Shown: positions 7,825 through 17,062, counted from the stretch's first letter. The stretch: 64,000 nt of DNA from Oxalobacteraceae bacterium (GCA_027490725.1 JAIXXN010000053.1:248001-312000); one strand, 5' to 3'. Translations and numbers: made by a program. The notes: a model not told the origin generated them from the sequence alone.

Positions 7825-8921
7825 TGCGCCGCGCTGCCACCCTGACGCTGTGTGCACTGGCGCTTGCGCCGGCGCTCGCACAGGCGGAATCAGGTGTGGC
7901 ACGGCGCGCAGCCGCTGCGCGCGCGGCCGGTGTGGCCGCCGCTTATGGCGCCCGCCCCGCTGCACCCGCTAAAACAGCAGCGACAGCGACAGCGGCAGCG
8001 CTGTCCGCGCAAACCGCCACCTCGCACACCACGCCCGGTGCCGCCATGCTGGCCGTGATGCCGGCGGCGGCAGCCGCCTCGATGCCGCTGGCCAGCGCGG
8101 CGACAGGCGCCGGCCAGGCGCAATCCCCGGGATCAGCTCCAGCTCCAGCTCCAGCTCCAGCTCCAGCCCAGTCCAAAGCGACTGCCGTCTTACAGCCGCA
8201 GCCAGCGTCCCAGTGTCGCGGCAATATCTATCTGACCTTCGACACCGGTAGCCAGGCACAGGCCAAGCTGATTGCGGAAACGCTGCAGAAGCACCGCATC
8301 AAGGCTAGCTTCTTTCTTGCCAATGAAAAAACCGTCAACGGCGATTACTCGCTCGATCCGTCTTGGGGACCGTACTGGAAAGCCCGGCTGGCGGAAGGCC
8401 ATGTGATCGGATCGCACACCTTTGACCATGATGTGCTGGTGCGCGACGGTGCTGCCGGCCAGCTCGAGGTAAAGCCCGGCTTCGGTGCCAGCGCCGGCAA
8501 GCTGCGCTCGCTCAGCCCGGAGCAGTATTGTGGCGAAATCCGCCGCGTCGACCAGCGTTTCATGGAGCTCACCGGTAGCCATCTCGACCCGCTCTGGCGC
8601 GCACCGGCTGGCCGCACCACGCCACGTGCGCTGGCGGCGGCGCGCAGCTGTGGCTACACCCACGTGGGCTGGTCTCCGGCCGGTTTCTCGGGCGACGAAC
8701 TGCCCAGCGAAAAATACTCGAATACCAGCCTGCTGGCGAAGTCGCTGCGCGATCTGCGCGGCGGCGATATCGTGCTGATCCACATGGGCATCTGGTCGCG
8801 TAAAGATGCCTGGGCACCTGCCAATCTCGAAGCACTGATTACCGGTCTGACGCAGCGCGGCTTCTGCTTCGCCACCCTGCGCGACCATCCGGATTACTCC
8901 TCTTCCTTTAAACGTCCATGA
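7824..8921 (+). CDS. Exported polysaccharide deacetylase family protein (NodB domain)
   Basis: A 365-residue protein: signal peptide (MRRAATLTLCALALAPALAQA), about 110 residues of Ala/Pro-rich low-complexity linker including a (PA)n run, then a NodB homology domain from about 135. Visible motifs are IYLTFDTGSQ, where the usual TFDDG is TFDTG, and IGSHTFDHD for the metal-binding His pair, then WRAPAGR and a final HMGIWSRKD. NodB enzymes remove N- or O-acetyl groups from polysaccharides. The altered first motif (second Asp replaced by Thr) may affect metal binding. The gene overlaps its neighbours at both ends (ATGA-type junctions). Confidence 0.82.
   Translation: MRRAATLTLCALALAPALAQAESGVARRAAAARAAGVAAAYGARPAAPAKTAATATAAALSAQTATSHTTPGAAMLAVMPAAAAASMPLASAATGAGQAQSPGSAPAPAPAPAPAQSKATAVLQPQPASQCRGNIYLTFDTGSQAQAKLIAETLQKHRIKASFFLANEKTVNGDYSLDPSWGPYWKARLAEGHVIGSHTFDHDVLVRDGAAGQLEVKPGFGASAGKLRSLSPEQYCGEIRRVDQRFMELTGSHLDPLWRAPAGRTTPRALAAARSCGYTHVGWSPAGFSGDELPSEKYSNTSLLAKSLRDLRGGDIVLIHMGIWSRKDAWAPANLEALITGLTQRGFCFATLRDHPDYSSSFKRP
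8135..8164 (+). repeat. Hexanucleotide microsatellite (AGCTCC)5
   Basis: Five perfect tandem copies of AGCTCC followed by a degenerate one, encoding the (Pro-Ala)n run in the linker of the deacetylase. Copy-number change would lengthen or shorten the linker by two residues without a frameshift. Confidence 0.9.
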
Positions 8922-9913
8922 TGCAAGCATTGTCCGACTGGCTGGGCCTGGCCCAGGGCTGGTTGTTTGAAACGCTGGTGCAACCGCTGGTGTTCCAGCT
9001 CGGTTTCGGTGAATTTGTCGAAGAATCATTCGAAGGCACGGAATGGCTACTGATCGGTGCGCTGGAGTTATTGCTGCTGTTTCTGGTACTGCGCCCGCTC
9101 GAGGCGCTGTTGCCGGTGCACCGTTTCAACGATCCGCGCGCCCGCTGGAACGATTTCCTGTACACCGTGCTGCACCGCTTCGGCCTGTTCGCCCTGCTGA
9201 TTTTCTTCACGCTCGATCCGCTGATGGACAGTCTGGCGGCGCAACTGCGCTTCGAGAGTTTTCATCCGCTTAATCTGGAGAGCCTGCTGCCGGGGATTAG
9301 TCCGCTGGCCAGTTTCTTCGTGTATCTGGTGGTACTGGACTTCTTCGATTACTGGTACCACCGCGCCTCGCACCATTTCAACTGGTGGTGGGCGCTGCAT
9401 GGCTTGCACCATAGCCAGCAGAATATGAATCTGTGGAGCGATAACCGTAACCATTTGCTGGACGACCTGCTGCGCGATATCTACATGGCGCTGATCGCCC
9501 TGTGCATCGGCGTGGAGCCGGCCCAGTACGTGTTGCTGGTGTCAGTCTCGCGCATCCTGCAAAGTCTGCAGCACGCCAATGTGCGTGTGCATTTCGGCTG
9601 GCTGGGCGAGCGTCTGCTGGTGTCGCCGCGCTATCACCGGCACCACCACGCCATCGGTCACGGTCACGAAAGCCACGGCGCCGGTACGCTGGGCGGCTGC
9701 AATTTTGCCGTGCTGCTGCCGGTCTGGGATATGGTGTTCGGCACCGCGCGGTTTACCCGCGAGTTTGCCGCCACCGGCATCCGTGACCAGCTGCCCCATA
9801 CCGACGCGCAGGGCGTGCTGCAGCCGGGGCGTGATTACGGGCGCGGCTTCTGGGCGCAGCAGTGGCTGGGCCTGAAGCGCATGGTGGAATATGCCGGCAA
9901 GGATGTGGTCTGA
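8918..9913 (+). CDS. Sterol desaturase / fatty acid hydroxylase superfamily membrane protein
   Basis: A 331-residue integral membrane protein. The superfamily's His-box diiron signature is clear: WYHRASHH, LHHSQQNMN (boxes 1 and 2) and YHRHHHAIGHG (box 3), with hydrophobic segments before and between. Such enzymes hydroxylate or desaturate lipids at a non-haem diiron centre in the membrane. The substrate cannot be told. It begins within the deacetylase stop codon (ATGA overlap) and ends in the start of the next gene, so it belongs to a coupled envelope-type operon. Confidence 0.85.
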   Translation: MMQALSDWLGLAQGWLFETLVQPLVFQLGFGEFVEESFEGTEWLLIGALELLLLFLVLRPLEALLPVHRFNDPRARWNDFLYTVLHRFGLFALLIFFTLDPLMDSLAAQLRFESFHPLNLESLLPGISPLASFFVYLVVLDFFDYWYHRASHHFNWWWALHGLHHSQQNMNLWSDNRNHLLDDLLRDIYMALIALCIGVEPAQYVLLVSVSRILQSLQHANVRVHFGWLGERLLVSPRYHRHHHAIGHGHESHGAGTLGGCNFAVLLPVWDMVFGTARFTREFAATGIRDQLPHTDAQGVLQPGRDYGRGFWAQQWLGLKRMVEYAGKDVV

Positions 9914-10728
9914 TGCAGGCCGTGCTGCGTAGCTGGGGGCAGGCTTTCGGCGCGCAGTGGCATCCGCGTCTGCTGGCGATGAGCGTGCTGCCGTTTCTGC
10001 TGGCGCTGGCGCTGTGGGCCGTGCTGCTGTATCTGGGGCTGCAAAGCCTGATCGATTATCTGCATACCCTGTTTAGCGAATATGACGGCTTTGCCCGCAG
10101 CGGCAGCATTCTGTCGGCACTGGGACTGGCCACGCTGAAAACCGTGGTGGTGCCGCTGCTGGCCATGCTGGCGCTGCTGCCGCTGATGATCGTCACGGCG
10201 CTGATTTTTATCGGCGTGGTGGCGATGCCGCTGATCGTCCGCCATGTGGGGCGGCGTCACTTCCCGACGCTGGAACTGCGCCGCGGCGGTAGTGTGCTGG
10301 GCAGCATAGGCATGGCGCTGGGCGGCATGCTGATCTTCCTGCTGTTATGGCTGCTGACCCTGCCTCTGTATGCGTTTGCCCCACTGGCCCTGTTGGCGCA
10401 GGCCTTGCTGTGGGGCTGGCTGACCTGCCGGGTGATGGTGTACGACGCGCTGGCCGACTATGCCTCGGTGGAGGAGCGGCGTGCGCTTCTGCGTACCCAT
10501 CGTGGCCGTCTGCTGCTGATCGGCGTGGTGTGCGGTAGCGCCAGTGCGCTGCCCGGTGCGCTGTGGGTGGGCGGCGGCATGGCTTTACTGGCGCTGCCCG
10601 TGCTGGCGGGGGCTGCGATCTGGCTGTATGTGCTGATGTTTATCTTCACTGGCCTGTGGTTCACGTATTATTGTCTGGAAGCGCTGGCGCAGTTACGCAC
10701 TGTGGCGCCAGCCGTCACGCTGGAATAG
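9913..10728 (+). CDS. EI24-domain (CysZ-like) multi-pass membrane protein
   Basis: A 271-residue membrane protein when started at the ATG overlapping the previous stop (ATGA). It has an amphipathic start (MQAVLRSWGQAFG), long hydrophobic segments near 20-45, 65-100, 130-165 and 205-255, and a charged loop RRHFPTLELRRGGSV. This fits the EI24/CysZ family, which includes sulfate-uptake-related proteins, but no sulfur genes are nearby, so CysZ function is not implied. It completes the overlapping run of genes from 6844. Confidence 0.75.
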   Translation: MQAVLRSWGQAFGAQWHPRLLAMSVLPFLLALALWAVLLYLGLQSLIDYLHTLFSEYDGFARSGSILSALGLATLKTVVVPLLAMLALLPLMIVTALIFIGVVAMPLIVRHVGRRHFPTLELRRGGSVLGSIGMALGGMLIFLLLWLLTLPLYAFAPLALLAQALLWGWLTCRVMVYDALADYASVEERRALLRTHRGRLLLIGVVCGSASALPGALWVGGGMALLALPVLAGAAIWLYVLMFIFTGLWFTYYCLEALAQLRTVAPAVTLE

Positions 10729-10743
10729 AAAAAGGTAGGGTTT

Positions 10744-11529
10744 ATGACGATAGGCTTGATCATCATCGGCGACGAAATTCTGTCTGGCCGCCGGCACGAC
10801 CAGCATTTCCCCAAAGTGCTGCAGATCCTGGCAGCACGGGGATTGCAGCTGGGTTGGGCAGAAATCCTGCCCGACGATCCGCAGCGCATTACCGCCACCT
10901 TGAAGCGCACTTTTGCCAGTGGCGATATGGTGTTCTGCTGCGGTGGCATCGGCGCTACGCCGGACGACCATACCCGTCAGGCGGCCGCCGACGCGTTGGG
11001 TTTGCCGCTGCGGCTGCATGCCGAAGGGCGTCACAACATCGAGCAGCGCATCCTGCAGATGGGCCGCGAGGCAGGCCAGCCGGCGGATCTGAATTCGGCC
11101 GAAAACCTGCACCGCCTGAAGATGGCGGAGTTTGCCGAAGGGGCGGCGCTGATTCCCAACCCGTATAACAACATCGCCGGTTTTTCGCTGCAGCGGCATT
11201 ATTTCGTGCCGGGCTTTCCAGTGATGGCCTGGCCGATGATCGAGTGGGTGCTGGACCAGCATTATTCGCATCTGTTCAACCGCGCCCCGCGTATCGAGCA
11301 ATCGGTACTGGTGTATGAAGCGGCGGAATCGGCGCTGACGCCGCTGATGCAGATGCTGGAGGCCGATTATCCGGGCGTGAAAATTTTCAGTCTGCCCAGC
11401 GTCGGCGATGCCACCACGCGGCGGCATATCGAACTCGGTGTGAAAGGCGAACCGGTGCAGACAGCAGCGGCGTTCCGCCTGTTGTGCGCCGAGCTCGGCA
11501 AACTCCATGTAGAGTTCAGCAACACTTAG
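10744..11529 (+). CDS. Molybdopterin-binding-domain protein (CinA N-terminal / MoaB-Mog fold)
   Basis: A 261-residue protein with the MoaB/Mog-fold signature: IGDEILSGRRHDQHFPKV at the start and CCGGIGATPDDHTRQAAA near 60. It resembles the N-terminal half of CinA and stand-alone competence/damage-inducible-A-like proteins, with no C-terminal deamidase domain. The residue pattern suggests nucleotide or pterin binding; a biosynthetic role in molybdenum cofactor is not shown by context. It starts 15 bp after the EI24 gene and ends at a strong terminator, so it closes the operon. Confidence 0.8.
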   Translation: MTIGLIIIGDEILSGRRHDQHFPKVLQILAARGLQLGWAEILPDDPQRITATLKRTFASGDMVFCCGGIGATPDDHTRQAAADALGLPLRLHAEGRHNIEQRILQMGREAGQPADLNSAENLHRLKMAEFAEGAALIPNPYNNIAGFSLQRHYFVPGFPVMAWPMIEWVLDQHYSHLFNRAPRIEQSVLVYEAAESALTPLMQMLEADYPGVKIFSLPSVGDATTRRHIELGVKGEPVQTAAAFRLLCAELGKLHVEFSNT

Positions 11530-11555
11530 TGTTGCGGAGATAAGAAAGCAATTTC

Positions 11556-11594
11556 ACGGCGCTTTTTCGAGAGAAACAGCGCCGTTGTTTTTTT
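11556..11594 (+). terminator. Rho-independent terminator after the molybdopterin-binding gene
   Basis: Perfect 8-bp arms ACGGCGCT / AGCGCCGT (11556-11563, 11578-11585) followed by TGTTTTTTTG. A separate small palindrome, CAACACTTAGTGTTG, overlaps the stop codon at 11519-11533. Confidence 0.88.
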
Positions 11595-11740
11595 GCGAAA
11601 AATGCCTGCTTGTTTCAAAATATTGCGTTGCCGTGCCCGTGCGCATCGCCCTGATGTGGTGCAATGGAAGTCAGGGAGTGCTATCCAAGAGGCTCCATCA
11701 TCTGTACGTTTTACTCAGTTAGTTGACCGGTCTGAATCAT

Positions 11741-14700
11741 ATGTTAAGCAATCGTCGTATCCGCCGGCCTCGTTTAGTTGTCCGCGCAACGCGCAAGACA
11801 CGCGCCAGCGCCGCTGCACTCGCCAAGCGCCGTTCGCGCTACCTGAAACCGGCGGCGCCGGTCACCAGTGCCGGCATCGAACTGGCGGTATCCGGGGCGG
11901 CTGCCGCCTCCCTCGCGGCGACACCCGATCAGCTTGCGGGCGCTGCTGCCAGCGCTGCGCTGGCCAGTGACCCGGCCCCGGAATTGCTCACTGAGGTGCG
12001 CACTGAAGTTGCCGAGTCCGGCGACGACGTGGTACTGGCCCATGCGCAGATGGATACGCCCGCGCCGGAAGCGGCACCACAGCGGCAGCGTTCGCGCCGT
12101 AAATGGCTGCTGGCGCTGGCTGCTGCGCTGGCCGCGCTCGGCTATCTGGCAGTGCATGAAACGCGCACCTCGATGCTGCAGGCGCGGGTCTTCAGCAACA
12201 TGGTCGGCAAGCTGAGTTTCAAGGTCGAGCCTGGCGCCAGTGCGGCGATCCGTTTCCCGCACGACAGTCCGTATGACGAACGGCTCGGTTATGCCGGTCT
12301 GCCTGACTATCTGGGCAAGCTCAGTGCCCGGGATTACCAGATTAGCGCGCAGGCGCGGATTTCACCGAAGATGGCGGAACTGGCCGATCTGGGCGTGTTC
12401 GCCACCTACCACGAGAAAACCCGCACCGGCCTGAGTATTGCCGACTGCCGCGGCCAGACGCTGTTTGCGGTCAGCTATCCGGAACGGGTCTACAACAAAT
12501 TCGAGCAGGCCCCGGCAGCGCTGATCAGCAGTCTGCTGTTTATCGAAAACCGCGAACTGCTCGACCAGCGCTATCCGACCCGCAATCCGGCCGTGGAGTG
12601 GGACCGGCTCGGCAAGGCGGTGATCGAGAAGGGCGTGAGCAGCGTGGCTGGTGGCCATCGCGCCGCCGGTGGCAGTACGCTGGCCACCCAGATCGAGAAG
12701 TACCGCCATTCGCCGGAAGGGCGCACCAGCTCGATGAAAGATAAATTGCAGCAGATGGTCTCGGCCAGTCTGCGTGCCTATCAGGACGGCAGCGATACCA
12801 GCGCTGCGCGGCGCCGCATCGTGCTCGAATATCTGAACACCGTGCCGCTCTCGGCCAAACCCGGTTACGGCGAAGTGAATGGTATCGGCGACGGCATGTG
12901 GGTCTGGTACGGGCGCGATTTCGCCGAGCTGAACCGCGTACTCGGTGGTAATCTGGCCAAGCCGGACGCGGCCACCGCGCTGGTCTACAAGGAAGTGCTG
13001 AGTTTGATGATTGCACAGCGCCGCCCCAGTTACTATCTGGGCGATGGCAGCAATGATCTGGAAGTGCTGACGAATAGCCACTTGCGTCTGCTGGCCCAGG
13101 AAAGCGTGATTAGCACGGCGCTGCGCGACAGCGCACTGGCGCAGCGTCTGCATCCGGCCACCGGCAATGGCCTGCAACTGGCGCCGGCGCAGACCTTTGT
13201 GTCGCGCAAGGCCTCGAATGCAATCCGCAACCATCTGGCCAATCTGCTGGGCGACAACCGCATGTACAACCTGGACCGGCTTGATCTGAGCGTGGTCAGC
13301 ACCCTCGATGCGCAGGCCCAGACGGCGGTGACGCAGGTGCTGCGCGATCTGCGCGATCCGGAGAAGGCGAAAGCGGCCGGCCTGACCGGCAAGGGCATGC
13401 TGGGCAACGGCGATCCGGCCAGCGTGGTGTACAGTTTCACGCTGCTGGAAAAAGGCCCGCAATACAATCTGCTGCGCCTGCAGACGGATAACTTCGATCA
13501 GCCGCTCGATATCAATGAGGGCGCCAAGCTCGATCTGGGCTCCACCGCCAAATTGCGCACCCTGGTCAGTTATCTGGACATCGTCGATCAGTTGCACCGC
13601 AAATATGCCGGTATGGATGGTGCGGCGCTAGCCAAGGTGGTGATCGATCCGCAGGACCGTTTATCGCAGTGGGCACGTGACTACTTCAAGGCGCTGCCGC
13701 AGGATCCGGCGGCACGGGCCCTGACGACGATGCTGAATGCCGCTATGGAGCGCCAGTATTCGGGCAACCCGGGCGAGGGCTTCTTCACTGGCGGTGGTCT
13801 GCACCACTTCGGTAACTTCTCCAAGGAAGACAACAGCAAGATCCTGAGCGTGACGGAAGGCCTGCGTCGTTCCACCAATCTGGTGTTCGTGCGCCTGATG
13901 CGCGATGTGGCCAAGTACTATATGTTCCAGACGCCTGGTTCTTCGGCGTCCCTGCTGGCCGATGCCGACGATCCGCGCCGTGCCGATTATCTGGCGCGCT
14001 TCGCCGACAAGGAAGGCAAGGAATTCCTCGGCCGTTTCTACCTGAAATACAAGGGCAAGCCGGCCGCGGAACTGGACCGGATACTGCTGGCGAATATCCG
14101 CAGCACGCCGGTGCGGCTGGCGGTGATCCACCGCACGGTGTATCCGCAGGCGACCCAGCAGCAGTTCGCCAGCTTCCTGCATGACAATCTGCCGTCGCAG
14201 AACGAAGTACCGGATGACCGGATCGACAAGCTGTACCAACAATATGCGGTCGATCAGTGGTCGCTGGCCGACCGTGGTTATCTGGCCAGTGTGCATCCGC
14301 TGGAACTGTGGATGGCGGCGTATCTGCGCGAGCATCCGGGGGCCACGCTGGCGCAAATGACGGTGGCCAGCGAGAAGCAGCGCCAGGAAGTCTACCAGTG
14401 GCTGTTCAAGACCCATCACAAGCACGCGCAGGACAAGCGCATTGCCGGCTTGCTGGAAATGGAAGGCTTCATGGAAATCCACAAGCAGTGGAAGAAAATG
14501 GGCTATCCCTTCGACTCGCTGGTGCCATCCTATGCGACTACGCTGGGTGCGTCGGCTGACCGGCCGGCCGCGCTGGCGGAAATGATGGGGATTATCGTCA
14601 ACGGCGGCGTCCGCAAAGCGACTCAACGGATTAGTTCGCTGCATTTCGCCAGGGGCACGCCTTACGAAACCGTGGTCAGCAAGGGCAAGCCGACGGAAGA

Positions 14701-15118
14701 CGAGCGGGTGCTGGCGCCCGAGGTGGCGGCGGTGGTGGCGCAGGCGATCCGCGGGGTGGTGTCGGACGGCACCGCCAAGCGCGCCCGCAAGGCGTTTATG
14801 CTGGCCGACGGCACCGAGCTGGCGGTCGGTGGTAAAACCGGCACCGGTGACCAGCGTTTCGATGTGTATGCAGGCGGTGGACGCCTGATCGAATCGCGCT
14901 ATGTGAACCGTTCGGCGACCTTCGTGTTCAATATCGGCGAACGCTTCTTCGGCAGTATGACGGCCTATGTGCACGGGCCGGACTCGAAGAATTACGACTT
15001 CACCAGCGCCTTGCCGGTGCAATTGCTGGTGGTGCTGGCGCCGACGCTGATGCCGCTGATCGACTCGGCGGCGCCCGCCAAACCCGGCATGCCACCGTTA
15101 AAGGCGTGCGGCGGCTAG
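11741..15118 (+). CDS. Bifunctional transglycosylase/transpeptidase (class A penicillin-binding-protein-like)
   Basis: About 1125 residues from the ATG at 11741; an in-frame TTG 18 bp upstream is less likely. Order: a basic, Ala-rich cytoplasmic tail (1-130), one transmembrane helix near 135-150, a GT51 glycosyltransferase domain, then a transpeptidase domain. GT51 motifs are divergent: FIENRELLDQ replaces the usual EDxxFxxH, but GGSTLATQIEK and RRRIVLEYLN are clear. The transpeptidase has STAKLRT (SxxK), RRSTN (SxN) and GGKTGTG (KTG), so acylation residues are intact. It should polymerise and cross-link peptidoglycan in the periplasm. The large size and divergent GT51 motif set it apart from classic PBP1a/1b. 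Confidence 0.85.
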   Translation: MLSNRRIRRPRLVVRATRKTRASAAALAKRRSRYLKPAAPVTSAGIELAVSGAAAASLAATPDQLAGAAASAALASDPAPELLTEVRTEVAESGDDVVLAHAQMDTPAPEAAPQRQRSRRKWLLALAAALAALGYLAVHETRTSMLQARVFSNMVGKLSFKVEPGASAAIRFPHDSPYDERLGYAGLPDYLGKLSARDYQISAQARISPKMAELADLGVFATYHEKTRTGLSIADCRGQTLFAVSYPERVYNKFEQAPAALISSLLFIENRELLDQRYPTRNPAVEWDRLGKAVIEKGVSSVAGGHRAAGGSTLATQIEKYRHSPEGRTSSMKDKLQQMVSASLRAYQDGSDTSAARRRIVLEYLNTVPLSAKPGYGEVNGIGDGMWVWYGRDFAELNRVLGGNLAKPDAATALVYKEVLSLMIAQRRPSYYLGDGSNDLEVLTNSHLRLLAQESVISTALRDSALAQRLHPATGNGLQLAPAQTFVSRKASNAIRNHLANLLGDNRMYNLDRLDLSVVSTLDAQAQTAVTQVLRDLRDPEKAKAAGLTGKGMLGNGDPASVVYSFTLLEKGPQYNLLRLQTDNFDQPLDINEGAKLDLGSTAKLRTLVSYLDIVDQLHRKYAGMDGAALAKVVIDPQDRLSQWARDYFKALPQDPAARALTTMLNAAMERQYSGNPGEGFFTGGGLHHFGNFSKEDNSKILSVTEGLRRSTNLVFVRLMRDVAKYYMFQTPGSSASLLADADDPRRADYLARFADKEGKEFLGRFYLKYKGKPAAELDRILLANIRSTPVRLAVIHRTVYPQATQQQFASFLHDNLPSQNEVPDDRIDKLYQQYAVDQWSLADRGYLASVHPLELWMAAYLREHPGATLAQMTVASEKQRQEVYQWLFKTHHKHAQDKRIAGLLEMEGFMEIHKQWKKMGYPFDSLVPSYATTLGASADRPAALAEMMGIIVNGGVRKATQRISSLHFARGTPYETVVSKGKPTEDERVLAPEVAAVVAQAIRGVVSDGTAKRARKAFMLADGTELAVGGKTGTGDQRFDVYAGGGRLIESRYVNRSATFVFNIGERFFGSMTAYVHGPDSKNYDFTSALPVQLLVVLAPTLMPLIDSAAPAKPGMPPLKACGG

Positions 15119-15222
15119 GTCACGCTGGTCGGCCCGTAGCGGACCAGCGCCTGGCAATGCGCGCTTGCATAGTTGGGCAATTGTTGGCAATGTAGCAGCC
15201 TAAGTAACCTTTGCCTCAACAC

Positions 15223-16581
15223 ATGTCTAAAATTCTCAAGTTCACCCAGTTTTCGCTGCGCGATCTACTGGTGGCTGCCGCGCCGACGCTGCTGCTGATT
15301 GCGGCCATCGGCGCGCTGGCTTACTGGCTGGTGGATCCGATGCCGCCGCGCACGGTGCGACTAGCAACCGGGCAGGACAACAGTGCGTATGCGGAATTCG
15401 GCAAGAAATACGCGACAGCACTGGCCAAACACGGGGTGCAGGTCACACTGGTGCCCTCCGCCGGTTCCGGTGAAAATCTGCGCCTGCTCAGGGAAGGCAA
15501 AGTTGATATCGCGTTTGTCCAGAGCGGTAGCACCAACGAGACCGTCGCCGAGCAGGAAGGGCTGACGTCGCTGGGTAGCCTGTTTGTCGAACCACTGTGG
15601 CTGTTCCTGCGCGAGACCCGTGGTCAGCCACCGATTACCCACCTGAGTCAACTGAAGGGCAAGAAGATCAATTTCGGTCCGAAAGGTGCCGGCGCCCCGC
15701 GTCTGTTCCGTCAGGTGCTGGAATTGAACGGACTGGAAAAAGGCGACGTTGAGCGCTACTCGCTGGCGAATACGCCGGCCACCGTGGAGTTACTGGCAGG
15801 GCGCATCGACGGGCTGGTCTTCACGTCGGCACCGGAAGCGCCCCTGATTCAGATGCTGTTGCAAACACCGGGTATCCGTTTATTCAATTTTGCCCAGGCC
15901 GAAGCCTATGGCCGCAAAATGCCCTTCCTGTCGCATGTCATGCTGCCGCGCGGGATCGTCGATCTGGGTCGCAATGTACCGGCGCGAAATTTTGATCTGA
16001 TCGCGCCCACCGCAACGCTGGTCGCGCGCGAGAATCTGCATCCGGCACTGGTCGATCTGTTCGTGCAGTCTGCCGTGTCGATCCATCGTGCTGCGGGCTG
16101 GTTTGCGCAGCAGGGCCAGTTCCCTTCGGCCAAATACACGGAAATTCCCGTGCACGCCGAGGCGGCCAAATTCTACAAGAGCGGGCCGCCGCTGTTGCAG
16201 CGCTATATGACCTTCTGGCTAGCCAATTTCTTTGACCGCATGTGGGTGGTGGTGGTGGCGCTGGGGGCATTGATTCTGCCGCTGTCCAAGGTGGTGCCGC
16301 CCCTGTATGTGTGGCGGATCCGCTCGCGCGTATATCGCTGGTATGGTCAGCTGCGCTCGGTCGAGCAGGCGGTCGAACAGGCCAGCGACGAGGATAGGCT
16401 GGCGGTGTATCAGGCCCAGTTGCAAAGGCTGAACGAGATCGAAGATCTGGTGAATCAGGTCTCGATTCCGCTCTCGTTTGCCGATGGTTTATACGGCTTG
16501 CGCAGTCACATCCAGTTTGTGCGCAAGCGTATCCAGTTTTTGATGGATCAAGTGACACTGGCCGATGCTAGCGTGGAATAG
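15223..16581 (+). CDS. TAXI-family TRAP solute-binding protein, membrane-anchored and orphan
   Basis: A 452-residue protein from the ATG at 15223. A transmembrane helix lies near 15-35, then a TAXI solute-binding domain (RTVRLATGQDNSAYAEFGKKYA, PSAGSGENLRLLREGKVDIAFVQSG), a second hydrophobic segment near 340-360 (WVVVVALGALILPL) and a cytoplasmic-looking helical C-terminus with REL-type coiled residues. TAXI proteins normally feed a TRAP transporter, but no DctM-like permease gene is nearby. The architecture, with the receptor tethered at both ends, suggests sensing or a partner elsewhere. It is separated by 100 bp from the PBP gene. Confidence 0.82.
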   Translation: MSKILKFTQFSLRDLLVAAAPTLLLIAAIGALAYWLVDPMPPRTVRLATGQDNSAYAEFGKKYATALAKHGVQVTLVPSAGSGENLRLLREGKVDIAFVQSGSTNETVAEQEGLTSLGSLFVEPLWLFLRETRGQPPITHLSQLKGKKINFGPKGAGAPRLFRQVLELNGLEKGDVERYSLANTPATVELLAGRIDGLVFTSAPEAPLIQMLLQTPGIRLFNFAQAEAYGRKMPFLSHVMLPRGIVDLGRNVPARNFDLIAPTATLVARENLHPALVDLFVQSAVSIHRAAGWFAQQGQFPSAKYTEIPVHAEAAKFYKSGPPLLQRYMTFWLANFFDRMWVVVVALGALILPLSKVVPPLYVWRIRSRVYRWYGQLRSVEQAVEQASDEDRLAVYQAQLQRLNEIEDLVNQVSIPLSFADGLYGLRSHIQFVRKRIQFLMDQVTLADASVE

Positions 16582-16603
16582 GCCGAACCGGGCGCCTGTC
16601 CTG

Positions 16604-17062
16604 CTAGGCGCCGATCCACGGCAGGCCGTCTTTGCACCAGCCATTGATGTTGCGGCGGTGCCCCACTTCATCCTTGTCGCCTTCGAAGCCTTCCAGAATG
16701 TCGTAGCAGTGCTGATAACCGTGCTCGGTGGCCGCCTTGGCGGCCGAGCGCGAACGCACACCGGAGCGGCACAGGAACAGCAGCGTCTGATCTTTGCGCG
16801 CCACCGTGTTGAGCTGCTCGATGAAATCGATATTCGCCAGTCCCCCCGGGTACAACATCCATTGCACATTGCTGTACTGGGCTTCCGGAATCGCCACCTT
16901 GCCCACCCAGTCGCGCTCGGCGTGGGTGCGCACATCGACCAGCTTGATGGACGGTTCGGCACTGAGTAGATCAAATGCTTCCTGCGGCGTCACGGCGCCT
17001 GCATAGGGCCAGTCTTTGCTGCGGCTACGGGCCAGCGCGAGGATCTCTTCTATTTTGCTCAT
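16604..17062 (-). CDS. Rhodanese-like sulfurtransferase divergent from glnA
   Basis: A 152-residue single rhodanese domain, started at the ATG complement at 17060-17062 (MSKIEEILALARSRSK). The active-site loop LCRSGVRS carries the catalytic Cys; KLVDVRTHAERDWVG and ILEGFEGDKD are typical. Such proteins transfer sulfane sulfur. The gene is transcribed away from glnA, and its upstream region is the one with three NtrC-like dyads, the nearest about 64 bp from the start. Nitrogen control of this gene is therefore possible. Confidence 0.9.
   Translation of the reverse strand: MSKIEEILALARSRSKDWPYAGAVTPQEAFDLLSAEPSIKLVDVRTHAERDWVGKVAIPEAQYSNVQWMLYPGGLANIDFIEQLNTVARKDQTLLFLCRSGVRSRSAAKAATEHGYQHCYDILEGFEGDKDEVGHRRNINGWCKDGLPWIGA

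Noticed and set aside
8135..8170. AGCTCC array considered as a regulator array
   Set aside because: It lies within a coding region in frame and simply encodes Pro-Ala repeats.
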